From contig NZ_SSMY01000014.1 in assembly GCF_004799495.1 (NCBI RefSeq), positions 1-64,000 on the forward strand: 64,000 nt of DNA, in the 5' to 3' direction. Each line of letters opens with the position of its first letter. Position 1 is the first letter of the stretch. The notes under the pieces were generated by a model that saw only the letters and a list, made by a program, of their open reading frames with translations, did not search any database and was not told the DNA's origin. The stretch comes from Sphingomonas sp. (GTDB lineage: Bacteria; Pseudomonadota; Alphaproteobacteria; Sphingomonadales; Sphingomonadaceae). The translations under genes and the position numbers were made by a program. Shown piece by piece: positions 35,281 through 43,355 of this stretch.

Positions 35281-36006
35281 CTACCGAATGCGGTATTGAT
35301 TCGCTGCCGCCTCCAGGTCGGGACTGGTGGAGAGCTGCAGCAGGTGCGGTCTGGCAGCGGCGTGGTGCGTTATATGCTCCGCGAGCGCGGACCAGCCGCC
35401 GGCGAGCGTTCGGGCATCCCGCCGCTCAGCAGCTAGTCCGTGCAGCCGCAGGATCATGGTCGCGACGGCATCCACCTCGGCCTTCCGCCGCCGCGGTATC
35501 AGCTTGCGTCCGCCGCCTACCGGATCCTGGTCCGGGTCGCAGGTGAAGCCCAGTCCCGCGCATGCCTCGCGCAGCTTCGGCCAGTCTCCGGCGCCAAGGC
35601 CGGCGGCGCGCATCACGTCGACATGCGTGATGGGGCTGGGCGGGAAAAGGCCGTCGAGCTCAAACATCCAGTTGCGTGTCGCGCGGCCCCGGATGATGGG
35701 CAGGTCGTGCCGCTGTCCGTTGTAGGTCACGAGCTCGCCGCCGCGGTCGGCGACGATCCGCAGCACCCGGTTGAGCGCGAGCAGGATGTCGAATTCCTCC
35801 GTTGGCGTCCCGAGCGAATCCAGTTCCTCGACGCGCCATTCCCCTCCTTGCCCCTCGGCCATGACCAGCCAAGCCGCCGCCGAGATGCGGTGCACCGCGA
35901 CGTTGCGGCTGGTGTTCGCGAGCATGTCCATCGCCTGCGGATCGGGGGCGGTTTCGAGGTCGATCGAGACGAGCGTGAGCGGCGCGTGGCGTAATGGTCC
36001 GGCCAT
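35281..36006 (-). CDS. DEDD-type 3'-5' exonuclease (PolB-exonuclease-like)
   Basis: Start at 36006 (AGPLRHAPLTLVSIDLE) is the ATG nearest the fold; 241 residues. Motifs of the RNase H-like exonuclease: SIDLETAPDP (D and E of ExoI), LVTYNGQRHDLPII (NGxxHDxPII, ExoII), ITHVDVMRAAGL and a later DAVATMILRLHGLAAE. This is the pattern of predicted 3'-5' exonucleases related to PolB proofreading domains. Role in DNA or RNA trimming, possibly nuclease defence or element maintenance, is inferred. Convergent-side neighbour is the inverted repeat; the start is divergent from the gene at 36040. Confidence 0.8.
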   Translation of the reverse strand: MAGPLRHAPLTLVSIDLETAPDPQAMDMLANTSRNVAVHRISAAAWLVMAEGQGGEWRVEELDSLGTPTEEFDILLALNRVLRIVADRGGELVTYNGQRHDLPIIRGRATRNWMFELDGLFPPSPITHVDVMRAAGLGAGDWPKLREACAGLGFTCDPDQDPVGGGRKLIPRRRKAEVDAVATMILRLHGLAAERRDARTLAGGWSALAEHITHHAAARPHLLQLSTSPDLEAAANQYRIR

Positions 36007-36039
36007 GCTAGGGTGTCCTTTCGGATCGAGGGGTGTGGG

Positions 36040-36675
36040 TTGAAGCTGAGCTACGGGGAGGTCGAGGCGGTGGTGCGGACGGTCCACGGACCGGGCGCGA
36101 AGCCGACGGCGCTGCTCGGCCGGCTCAAGTACCTGCAGCGCTTCGATTGGCCGCCGGGCGGCGCGAAGGGTCAGGGCTCGCGGGCGGGATACGGGCTGGA
36201 GCAGCTGCTCGCGCTGATGCTGGCGCTCGAGTTGCTGGAGCTGGGACTGCCGCCGTTGCGCGTGGTGCGGCTGCTTCGCACCGGATGGGACCAGACGGTC
36301 CGGGCGCTCGTCATCGGCTGGGGTGCGGCGTTCGAGGGAGCCCGGCCGATCTTCCTCGCCCTGGCGCCACGCGCCTTGGAGGAGCTTGGCATGCCGGAGG
36401 ACCCGGACCGGCCGTCGCCGGACCGCCTTCGGGCAGTGGACGCCACAACCTTGGACTCGTGGCGCGACGATTTCACTAGGGGGTCGGCCGCGCTCTACGT
36501 CGTTGATCCCCGGCGCATCGCGTTGGCCGCCAGGACCGAGCTGGATGCCCTGGGCATAGCGCCGGAACGTGACGCCGACGCGGCGTTCATCGAGCTGGGG
36601 ACGGATCTTTTCGGTGCGGACGAGCCGGCTGTCTGGCTAATCGAAGGCGCTAGCGGACGCCGACGTCGCGCATGA
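36040..36675 (+). CDS. Hypothetical protein sharing its N-terminal domain with the 20231 gene
   Basis: The apparent start is TTG 36040; the frame is also open upstream to 36013, inside the promoter of the exonuclease gene. 211 residues. The first 85 residues (LKLSYGEVEAVVRTVHG ... LLGRLKYLQRFDWPPGG ... GSRAGYGLEQLLALMLALELLELGLPPLRVVRLLRTGWDQTVRA) align with the N-terminus of the protein at 20231-21178. Function unknown. The end overlaps the convergent gene by 26 bases. Confidence 0.5.
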   Translation: MKLSYGEVEAVVRTVHGPGAKPTALLGRLKYLQRFDWPPGGAKGQGSRAGYGLEQLLALMLALELLELGLPPLRVVRLLRTGWDQTVRALVIGWGAAFEGARPIFLALAPRALEELGMPEDPDRPSPDRLRAVDATTLDSWRDDFTRGSAALYVVDPRRIALAARTELDALGIAPERDADAAFIELGTDLFGADEPAVWLIEGASGRRRRA

Positions 36676-37096
36676 CGCGGTAGCGCTCGGACCGGCGCGC
36701 GACGATCTGGTCCCGCAGGACGGTCTCGGTCTCGTGCGGGTCGATGTAGGGGGCGACCGGTCCCAGCAGTTCCAACATCGCGGCCCGCGCCGATGTCGCG
36801 GTGGGGTAGGCGTCGTCGAGTCGGCCGCACGCCGACACCAGGACGGTCTCGGGAATGTGGTGGTCGGCGGGGAGCGTGCCGCACTTCCTGGCGAGCGCGG
36901 CGATCGCGAACCGGAGCTTCATGCCTGCGAACTCGACGTCCGCCTCCGGCGCCGCCGAGGCGGTGGCGAGCGCGAACACCCGCGCGCGCTTCGCATTCAG
37001 GAGGCGCGCACCGGCCGGCGCGCGCATCGTCCGGGCGAGGAAAAGCGCCTGCGTCAGGTAGGGCGCGGACGCGTCGTCCGCCGGTGGCTGTTCCAT
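36650..37096 (-). CDS. Hypothetical protein
   Basis: The ATG at 37096 is chosen for AGGGG six bases before it. A soluble 148-residue helical protein (YLTQALFLARTMRAPAGARLLNAKRARVFALATAS ... CGTLPADHHIPETVLVSACGRLDDAYPTATSARAAMLELL). I do not recognise a family. It is followed leftward by the convergent 36040 gene with 26 overlapping bases and preceded by another unknown gene about 130 bp away. Confidence 0.5.
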   Translation of the reverse strand: MEQPPADDASAPYLTQALFLARTMRAPAGARLLNAKRARVFALATASAAPEADVEFAGMKLRFAIAALARKCGTLPADHHIPETVLVSACGRLDDAYPTATSARAAMLELLGPVAPYIDPHETETVLRDQIVARRSERYRVMRDVGVR

Positions 37097-37223
37097 GATG
37101 CCCCTGTGCATGGTCGCATGAGATAGGCGTTGGCGTCGCAGGTGCCAACGCCGCCGCACGTCGGACTGACGCACGATGCAGGAAGGGTCGGCGCCGCCTG
37201 GAGGAAGCGGCGCCGCCGATGCG

Positions 37224-37730
37224 TCAGGCTGCGAGGGCCATCCTGACGATCACGCCGTTGGCGGCCGCGGGCGTCACTGCAGCCAGTTCCCGCAGGCGCG
37301 TCGCCGCGCACCCGTATCCGGCCTCCAGGTCACCGGTGGGCTTCCCGGGCCGGGTGTCCATGCCGTCCGGGTCGAACGTCATCGTCGCGTGCTTCCCGGC
37401 GACGGTCGCGACGAGTTCGACGCGACCGTCCTCGCCGATCCAGAACCTGCAGGTGCGGCGGATGTGCCCGACGCCCTCGCGCATCATGCCGACCGCCACG
37501 TTGACCGGCCCCTCGTGCTCGCGGCCCGGCGCGAACTCGAGGTGGATGTAGTCCGCCCCGACGCCGTCGGCCGCCTGCATCCCGGCGATGAGGGTGATCC
37601 CGGCGGGCCCGGACGAGCCGGCGACGATGTATGGCGTGGACGCCGCGAGGATCGTCCGGTGCGGATCGATCATGCGGCGCGTGGCGGCGAGGAATTTTTG
37701 GATTTGCTGTTCACCGGTGGTGGAAAACAT
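37224..37730 (-). CDS. Hypothetical protein
   Basis: 168 residues, no signal peptide or membrane segment (EQQIQKFLAATRRMIDPHRTILAASTPYIVAGSSGPAGITLIAGMQAADGVGADYIHLEFAP ... VGHIRRTCRFWIGEDGRVELVATVAGKHATMTFDPDGMD). A compact alpha/beta protein of unknown family. To its right, 37731-38106 (about 375 bp) holds no gene that I can support; it is very GC-rich and contains short dyads such as GGGCCGGGCCCGGCC near 37985. Confidence 0.5.
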   Translation of the reverse strand: MFSTTGEQQIQKFLAATRRMIDPHRTILAASTPYIVAGSSGPAGITLIAGMQAADGVGADYIHLEFAPGREHEGPVNVAVGMMREGVGHIRRTCRFWIGEDGRVELVATVAGKHATMTFDPDGMDTRPGKPTGDLEAGYGCAATRLRELAAVTPAAANGVIVRMALAA

Positions 37731-38106
37731 TGAAGGCTCCTAGGCTCGCGTGCTGCGCACGCTCTTTTTTCCCCTCCCATCGAGGGGACATCCCGACGCG
37801 ACCACGCTGGGTCGCATTGGTCGCCGGGGCCGACGGGCTCCCGGCCCGCCCGGACGGCGCAGCCGCCGGGCGGAACCTTGACCGGCCAGCGGGCCGGCCG
37901 CCTTTGCCCGCGCGCCGAGCGCGTCGGCGAGGCGGGCCTTCAACGATTTCTTAACTCCCGGTCGGATACGGCGTAGCCGCGGGGCCGGGCCCGGCCTCCG
38001 CTTTTCCTCTCCACCCGGCTTGACCTGCTGACGCTGCGGTGGTCGTCGGCGCTCGGCGGTGCATGCCGCGTCGCCGTGTGCCCTCCGTCCGCGATTGCCG
38101 CCGGCG

Positions 38107-39198
38107 CTATCGCGCGTCGAGCATCCTGACCGCGTTCCCGTAGATCCAGCCCTGCGCCAGTTCGTCGGTTAGCGGGTCGCGGTATATGGCAAGGTGCCAC
38201 CGGCCTTGCTTTCCGGCGATCGCGAGCAAGGTGTCCGCAGGCGCCCGCCACAGCGTCTTCCCCTGCTTCCGGGGTTCGGCGCGGATTACGGCGGGCCGGC
38301 TCAGCTCGGCGCGCGGCATGTTGGACACATAGGCCTCGTTCAGCCGGTGCTCGCTGTCGGCGAACTTCCTGAACTCGGCGCGCAGCTCGTCGGCGGCGCG
38401 GTGCGTCTCCTGCAGCATCTGCACCTGCGCGGGCGTCATGCCCGGCGGCGGCTCGCGCGGGATGAACGAGTTCACGTCGGCCGACAGGCCGAACAGCATG
38501 ATCAGACCGGCGCCGAGGAGTTCGCGCTTCGTGTTCCGGGCCACAGCCCTGAGCATCGCGAGCATCGCGGTCAGCAGGGTGGCGAGGATCGCGACCCGCT
38601 CCTCGTCGGTCTCCGCCGCCTCGATCCGCTCGGCGGCGTCGCGCATGGTCGAGAACTGCTCGGCGAACTGCTGGGCCAGGTATTTCGGGAAGGCGTTGCG
38701 GCCCATTTCGACCAGACGGAGCGCGTCGAACTGCCGGACTATCGACGACGCCAGGCCGGCGAGTTCGTCGTGTCGGCGGGTGGCTGCGATCGCGCTCGCG
38801 ATGGTGCCGCTGTTCCGCGCCATGATCTCGGCTGTCCGGAGGATGCCGGAGTCGAACGCCGTCATCGCCAACTGGTGCTGACGCAGCAGCTCGCCGCCTG
38901 CGATGGAGCGGAGCGCCAGGTCGCGTCCGCGCTGCGCCTCGGCGATCGCGCGCGCGGTGGCGCGCAGGCTGTCCTCGTCGCGGAACCGCTGGGAGAGCTG
39001 GACGGCCGTATCGCGGATCGGGTCCCGCTGCAGGTCCTTCAGTATGCGTGCGGGGCCGTCGATCCGGTCGAACATCTGTTTGATGCTCGCCGCGTGGTCC
39101 AGCGCGTTGCTGGCGAGATCGAGCTGCGGACGAGTCCGGCGCTGCAGGTCGCGGAGCATCTTCGCGTGGCCGCCGCCGAAGGGATCGTTGAGACTCAT
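38107..39198 (-). CDS. Hypothetical protein, helical with membrane segment and SH3-like C-terminus
   Basis: Start at 39198 (MSLNDPFGGG). 363 residues. The N-terminal two thirds are alpha-helical and charged. One hydrophobic segment is visible (AILATLLTAMLAMLRAVA, then ELLGAGLIMLFGLSADVN), and the C-terminus looks like an SH3-like beta barrel (KTLWRAPADTLLAIAGKQGRWHLAIYRDPLTDELAQGWIYGNAVRML). The order long helical region, membrane stretch, SH3 suggests an envelope or scaffold protein. Function unknown. Confidence 0.5.
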   Translation of the reverse strand: MSLNDPFGGGHAKMLRDLQRRTRPQLDLASNALDHAASIKQMFDRIDGPARILKDLQRDPIRDTAVQLSQRFRDEDSLRATARAIAEAQRGRDLALRSIAGGELLRQHQLAMTAFDSGILRTAEIMARNSGTIASAIAATRRHDELAGLASSIVRQFDALRLVEMGRNAFPKYLAQQFAEQFSTMRDAAERIEAAETDEERVAILATLLTAMLAMLRAVARNTKRELLGAGLIMLFGLSADVNSFIPREPPPGMTPAQVQMLQETHRAADELRAEFRKFADSEHRLNEAYVSNMPRAELSRPAVIRAEPRKQGKTLWRAPADTLLAIAGKQGRWHLAIYRDPLTDELAQGWIYGNAVRMLDAR

Positions 39199-39247
39199 GC
39201 TCGGACAATGGCACAACGGAGAGGGGCAAGACAGCGACGCGGCGGCG

Positions 39248-39910
39248 TCACCCGCGGATCCGTAGTGCGAGCGTGGATAGGTCCAGCTTCAGGGTGCGGA
39301 GCCATGCCGCATCCTTGTGTCGAAATGCCCAGCCCGCGTCAGCGACGTCGCCGACGATCCTCGCGACGAGGACTCCTATCGCAGGGATACCACTGACCTC
39401 TATCGACCAGCCCATCGGCGCGAAGTGGATGAACTGATTGCGGATCGTCTCGTGGAAGCGCCGCAACCATGCCAATTCACGGTCGCTGACCGGTATGCCG
39501 ATGACATTGCTCCGATCGCCAGCGGAATGCGGTCGACGGATCGCCTTGACCAGTTCGGGAAGCGCGAGCAGAACGGTCTTTGGCGCGCGGAGGGGACCGT
39601 CGCCGGGCGGCGCTTGCAGGAATGTCAGCCATTCGGCCGTGCTTTTCCCGGTCAGCGCGCCGACGGGCGCCGCGGTCGTGGTGAGATGGCAGACGCAGGC
39701 GCCCTGAAGAGCGGAGTGAAGAGCAAGCGCGACCCACTTCCAAGCCAGGCCATCGGTCGCGGTCATATGGAGGGCGGCCAGCGCATAGCGGATCGACCCT
39801 GCGACATCCTCAGCTTCGTCGATGGAAATCCAGCACTCGTTGTCCACGGGAACATCCAAAGTGGAGGGAGTTTGCCGAAGGTGGTTTAACTGGTTGAATT
39901 GCGGCTTCAC
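39248..39910 (-). CDS. HEPN-like hypothetical protein
   Basis: A 220-residue, mainly helical protein. Near residue 165 it has the segment RFHETIRNQFIHFAPMGWSIEV; the R-N-x3-H spacing is that of the HEPN ribonuclease motif (RxxxxH), although no partner nucleotidyltransferase gene is adjacent. It is divergent from the GIY-YIG gene, 56 bp away. If it is a HEPN RNase, an abortive-infection role next to the Dnd cluster would make sense, but this is inference and the motif alone is weak evidence. Confidence 0.5.
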   Translation of the reverse strand: MKPQFNQLNHLRQTPSTLDVPVDNECWISIDEAEDVAGSIRYALAALHMTATDGLAWKWVALALHSALQGACVCHLTTTAAPVGALTGKSTAEWLTFLQAPPGDGPLRAPKTVLLALPELVKAIRRPHSAGDRSNVIGIPVSDRELAWLRRFHETIRNQFIHFAPMGWSIEVSGIPAIGVLVARIVGDVADAGWAFRHKDAAWLRTLKLDLSTLALRIRG

Positions 39911-39966
39911 TTGGCCATTGTTAGTCTTTCAAGTCGACCGGTTGTCGATGGGGGAGGAAAATCCAG

Positions 39967-40527
39967 TTGCCAGCTGGCGTCAAGGCTAGCGCCACGGGCG
40001 CGTCCAAGTCCAAGCGCAAGAAGGTTTCTGCGGCTGAGCACGAAGCCGCAGTCGCCGACATCAAGCGGCACATGGAGGACTATGTCCTACATCCGCCGAG
40101 CTGGAGGAACTATCGATCGGCGCTTCCGCTCAAGTGGCAGCATGTCGATTTCAACCGGACTTCGCGGGCGCTAGTTCCGAAAAAGCCCGGACTCTACGCG
40201 TTCGCCGTTCAACCGCCCCATGCCGATTTCCCGCCGAGCTCCTGGCTGTTCTACGTGGGAGAAGTAGGTGCAACTGGCTCGGAAAAGCGGACCCTCTGGC
40301 AGCGCTATAAGGAATATCTCAACGAGCTCGAGGAGAGCATTCGTGCCAAGGTGGGCACCTTCATCTATCGCTACCGCGGTTACGTCCGCTTCTACTATTG
40401 CGAACTCGACCCCGCAGCCAACGACCTGAAGGCCATGGAGATGATGCTGATCAGCGCGCTCTGGCCTGACGGCAATATCAACGACTTCGACGCCGACGTG
40501 GCGAGGATAAGGCGGGCATTCTCATGA
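39967..40527 (+). CDS. GIY-YIG family nuclease next to dndB
   Basis: TTG start, with GGGGGAGG nine bases upstream. 186 residues. A basic N-terminus is followed by the nuclease signature: KPGLYAF (Gly-Leu-Tyr at 75-77), WLFYVGEVG (Tyr-Val-Gly at 96-98), RTLWQRYKEYLNE with the conserved Arg near 113, and ALWPDGNIND at the end with the usual acidic and Asn positions. GIY-YIG domains cut DNA one strand at a time. It overlaps dndB by four bases (ATGA), so it is probably co-expressed and may act on, or be gated by, phosphorothioated DNA. Confidence 0.75.
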   Translation: MPAGVKASATGASKSKRKKVSAAEHEAAVADIKRHMEDYVLHPPSWRNYRSALPLKWQHVDFNRTSRALVPKKPGLYAFAVQPPHADFPPSSWLFYVGEVGATGSEKRTLWQRYKEYLNELEESIRAKVGTFIYRYRGYVRFYYCELDPAANDLKAMEMMLISALWPDGNINDFDADVARIRRAFS

Positions 40528-41813
40528 AAAAGGGACCAATCCATCTTCCCGCGCTGTCGGCGCGGATGGGAGACTGGCGTTATTACACCACGGTAATGCG
40601 GCTCGCTGACGCGAAGGTCTGGATTGAGTTCGCCGACGAGGTCGCCGAGATCAGGCCGGGACGGCAGCTCTCCGACTTGATCCAGCGTGCGCTGACCAAG
40701 GGACGGGCCGCGGAAATCGCCAAGTATCTAGTCGGGGAGACCGACCATTTCTTCAATGCGCTGGTTGTGGCCGTCTACGGGGGCGAGCCGGAGTGGATGG
40801 AATTCAACGTAAGCCCGACCGCCGGCACGCGATCTAAGGACGGCGGGGATCCAGTGCCCGCGTGGGCTCGTTCGGCCTTCGGCTACCTTCATCTCACCGG
40901 CACTGAGACGCTGTTCGCTCTCGACGGGCAGCATCGGCTCGCGGGCATCAAGCTGGCGGTTGCGGACAAGCCTGAGCTGGCTGATGAACTGGTGTCTGTC
41001 ATCGTCGTCTCACACAAGAAGACCGATGCGGGCCGCCGCCGCACCCGCAAGCTGTTTACGACGCTGAACAAGACTGCGGTTGCGGTCAACAAGTCGGAAA
41101 TCATCGCGCTCGACGAGTCCGACACGGGCGCCATCATCACGCGGCGGCTCGTCGAGGAGCATCCCTACTTCTCGCGCGGGCAGGTGCTGACGAAGTATGG
41201 CACCACCAACCTATCGGCAACCGACGCCGAACACTTCATGACGATCATCAAGCTCTACGACGTGGTCACCTACCTGCTCGGCTACGTCGTGAATTCCCTG
41301 ACGCGGGAAGCTCGTATCGAGTTGCGCTACGTCCGTCCCAAGGACGACGAACTGGAGAAGCATTACATAAGGGTGGTCGATTTCCTCGAGAAACTGATCG
41401 CCGCGATTCCGGAACTGAAAAGCTACTTCTCGAAAACCGGCGATGCAGCGAAGGCCGTCGTGAAGGGCGAACGATTCACGAACAGGAACGTCCTATTCCG
41501 CGCCGTCGGCTTGGATATCTTCCTGCGCTTGACGCCCAAGCTGGTGGAGGAGAAGGGTTCCATCAAGGCCGCGATCGCGGTGCTCTCTAAGATCCCGCGC
41601 GCCTTCACCAACAAGCCCTACCGCGACGTTCTATACAGCGTGGCCGAGGAGAAGATCCTACCTGGACGCGTGACGCTCACGATCCGGCTGCTGAAGCACA
41701 TGCTCGGCTTCACGGACCGCGACAAGGTGCAGCTGATCAAGGCATATGCGGAGGCGATCGGCGAGGATCCCGACGACGTCAAACTGCCGGCTCGCATTGC
41801 TGGGATAGGTTGA
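40524..41813 (+). CDS. dndB: DndB, phosphorothioation-associated DGQHR-domain protein
   Basis: A 429-residue protein containing the family hallmark ALDGQHRLAGIK (DGQHR at 134-138) followed by RRRTRKLFTTLNKTAVAVNKSEIIALDE. In Dnd systems DndB is thought to regulate dnd expression and to limit modification. It ends 5 bp from the stop of dndA (convergent), so it sits at the edge of the dnd locus but in the opposite orientation to dndCDEA. Co-translation with the GIY-YIG gene is unusual. The length is slightly above the common 350-400. Confidence 0.8.
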   Translation: MKKGPIHLPALSARMGDWRYYTTVMRLADAKVWIEFADEVAEIRPGRQLSDLIQRALTKGRAAEIAKYLVGETDHFFNALVVAVYGGEPEWMEFNVSPTAGTRSKDGGDPVPAWARSAFGYLHLTGTETLFALDGQHRLAGIKLAVADKPELADELVSVIVVSHKKTDAGRRRTRKLFTTLNKTAVAVNKSEIIALDESDTGAIITRRLVEEHPYFSRGQVLTKYGTTNLSATDAEHFMTIIKLYDVVTYLLGYVVNSLTREARIELRYVRPKDDELEKHYIRVVDFLEKLIAAIPELKSYFSKTGDAAKAVVKGERFTNRNVLFRAVGLDIFLRLTPKLVEEKGSIKAAIAVLSKIPRAFTNKPYRDVLYSVAEEKILPGRVTLTIRLLKHMLGFTDRDKVQLIKAYAEAIGEDPDDVKLPARIAGIG

Positions 41814-41817
41814 TGGG

Positions 41818-42984
41818 TTAGGCGGCGAAGCGCCGCAGCTCGCCGACCGCGCCGATCAGCGCGTCGGTGAAGCGCTCCATCTCCTGCTCGGTCGTGAAAC
41901 GGCCGGGCGACACACGGAAGGCCTGCCTCGCGCGCGGCGTGTCGCCGAACATCGCCAGCAGCACGTGGCTCGTCTCCACCTTGTCCGTCGCGCAAGCGCT
42001 CGATGCCGAGAAGCTGGCGACCTCCCGCAGGTTGTGCATCAGCGCCAGCGGCTCGACCCCGGCGATCGACAGCGAGCAGTTGCCGGCGATGCGGTCGGTC
42101 GGATGGCCGTTTAGCTCGACGCCGTCGAGGGCGCTCATGACGCGCGCGGCGAAGGTCCGGCACATGCCGGCGAGGCGGTGGTCGTCGGCGCGCCCCTCCT
42201 TCGACGAGATCGCGAGCGCCTCTGCCATCCCGACGATCAGGGGCACGTTTAGAGTTCCTGAGCGCAGGCCGCGCTCCTGCCCGCCGCCGAACAGGACCGG
42301 CGCGAGCCGTGCGCGCGGTCCGCGCGACCGGGCGTAGAGCGCCCCGACCCCCTTGGGCCCATAGGCCTTGTGGCCCGACACGCTCGCGAGGTGCACGTTG
42401 CTCGCGCCGACGTCGAAGGGTCCGTGCGCCATGACTTGCGCCAGGTCGGAATGGAGTAGCACGCCACGCCGCTCGCACTCGGCACCGATCGGCGCGAGCG
42501 GTTGCGTCGTGCCCACCTCGTTGTTCGCGCCCATGACCGAGACGAGGAGCGTGTCGTCCCGCAACGCCGCGGCGACCGCCCCCGGGTCGACCTGCCCGAA
42601 TCGGTCGACGCCGATCACCGTTAGCTCGTAGCCCTCACGAGCGAGCTGCCGCATCGGCTCGAGCACCGCGGGGTGCTCGACCGCCGTCGTGACGACGTGC
42701 CGGCGGTCGGGCTGGGCGCGGGCGGCGCCGAGGATCGCGATGTTGTTCGCCTCGGTGCAGCTCCCGGTGAACACCACCTCGTTGTCGCGCGCGCCGAGCG
42801 CGCGGGCCACCTTCGCCCGCGCATCGCCCACCGCCGTCTGCGCGGCGTGACCGTGGATGTGCTCGACGCTGGAGGGGTTGCCGAAGGTCGACGTGAAGAA
42901 CGGCAGCATCGCCTCGACGACGCGGGGGTCGGCCGGCGTGGTGGCGTTGTGGTCGAGGTAGGTAGGCGCTTGCCGCGCGCTCAT
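41818..42984 (-). CDS. dndA: DndA cysteine desulfurase (IscS-like)
   Basis: 388 residues, PLP-dependent. Motifs: YLDHNATTP at the N-terminus, SVSGHKAYGPKG with the PLP lysine (Lys206), RSGTLNVP, and SSACATD with the active-site Cys331. It strips sulfur from cysteine and hands it to DndC for DNA phosphorothioation. The ATG overlaps dndE by 4 bases (ATGA). In many dnd loci dndA is divergent from the others; here it is the last gene of the dndC-D-E-A transcript. Confidence 0.93.
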   Translation of the reverse strand: MSARQAPTYLDHNATTPADPRVVEAMLPFFTSTFGNPSSVEHIHGHAAQTAVGDARAKVARALGARDNEVVFTGSCTEANNIAILGAARAQPDRRHVVTTAVEHPAVLEPMRQLAREGYELTVIGVDRFGQVDPGAVAAALRDDTLLVSVMGANNEVGTTQPLAPIGAECERRGVLLHSDLAQVMAHGPFDVGASNVHLASVSGHKAYGPKGVGALYARSRGPRARLAPVLFGGGQERGLRSGTLNVPLIVGMAEALAISSKEGRADDHRLAGMCRTFAARVMSALDGVELNGHPTDRIAGNCSLSIAGVEPLALMHNLREVASFSASSACATDKVETSHVLLAMFGDTPRARQAFRVSPGRFTTEQEMERFTDALIGAVGELRRFAA

Positions 42985-43355
42985 GCGGCGATCGCGAGGC
43001 GGACGACGTCCGCGGGCGACTTCGCCCGGACGGACAGCAGCCCCACGCCACGGTGTATGTGGGCCGCGAAGCGGAGGAGCAGCTCGTCGTTGGCGAGCGG
43101 TTCGCCCCGGCCCTCGTCCTCCTCGACGAAACGGACCATCGCGCCGAACACGCCGGTGAGCTCGCCGGTGAGGGTGTAGGAGTTGAACTCCTTCCCCTTA
43201 TCGTCGGGCGCGCGGATGGTGCCGACGGGTCCCTCCTCGAGCGACATCATCGCCGCGATCCGGCAGAGCAGGTTGGGCGTCAGGCCGGTCCGCTGCTGCA
43301 GCGAGCGCAGCCGGCTGGTGGCGTCGAGCGACGCGTTAAGTTTTGTGTAGCGCAC
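42981..43355 (-). CDS. dndE: DndE, DNA-binding phosphorothioation protein
   Basis: A 124-residue protein (LNASLDATSRLRSLQQRTGLTPNLLCRIAAMMSLEEG ... EFNSYTLTGELTGVFGAMVRFVEEDE ... ELLLRFAAHIHRGVGLL). This layout, LR.L...TGL.PN.LCR, then FNRYTLTGE.. and H.HRG, is typical of DndE, a small tetrameric protein that binds nicked DNA. It overlaps the end of dndD by 20 bases and the start of dndA by 4. These overlaps support an operon in the order dndC, dndD, dndE, dndA. Confidence 0.9.
   Translation of the reverse strand: MRYTKLNASLDATSRLRSLQQRTGLTPNLLCRIAAMMSLEEGPVGTIRAPDDKGKEFNSYTLTGELTGVFGAMVRFVEEDEGRGEPLANDELLLRFAAHIHRGVGLLSVRAKSPADVVRLAIAA

Noticed and set aside
37940..39229. 429-residue minus-strand frame overlapping the 38107-39198 gene
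   Set aside because: Arg/Pro-rich shadow frame; the 38107 frame has helical and SH3-like structure and a sensible start.
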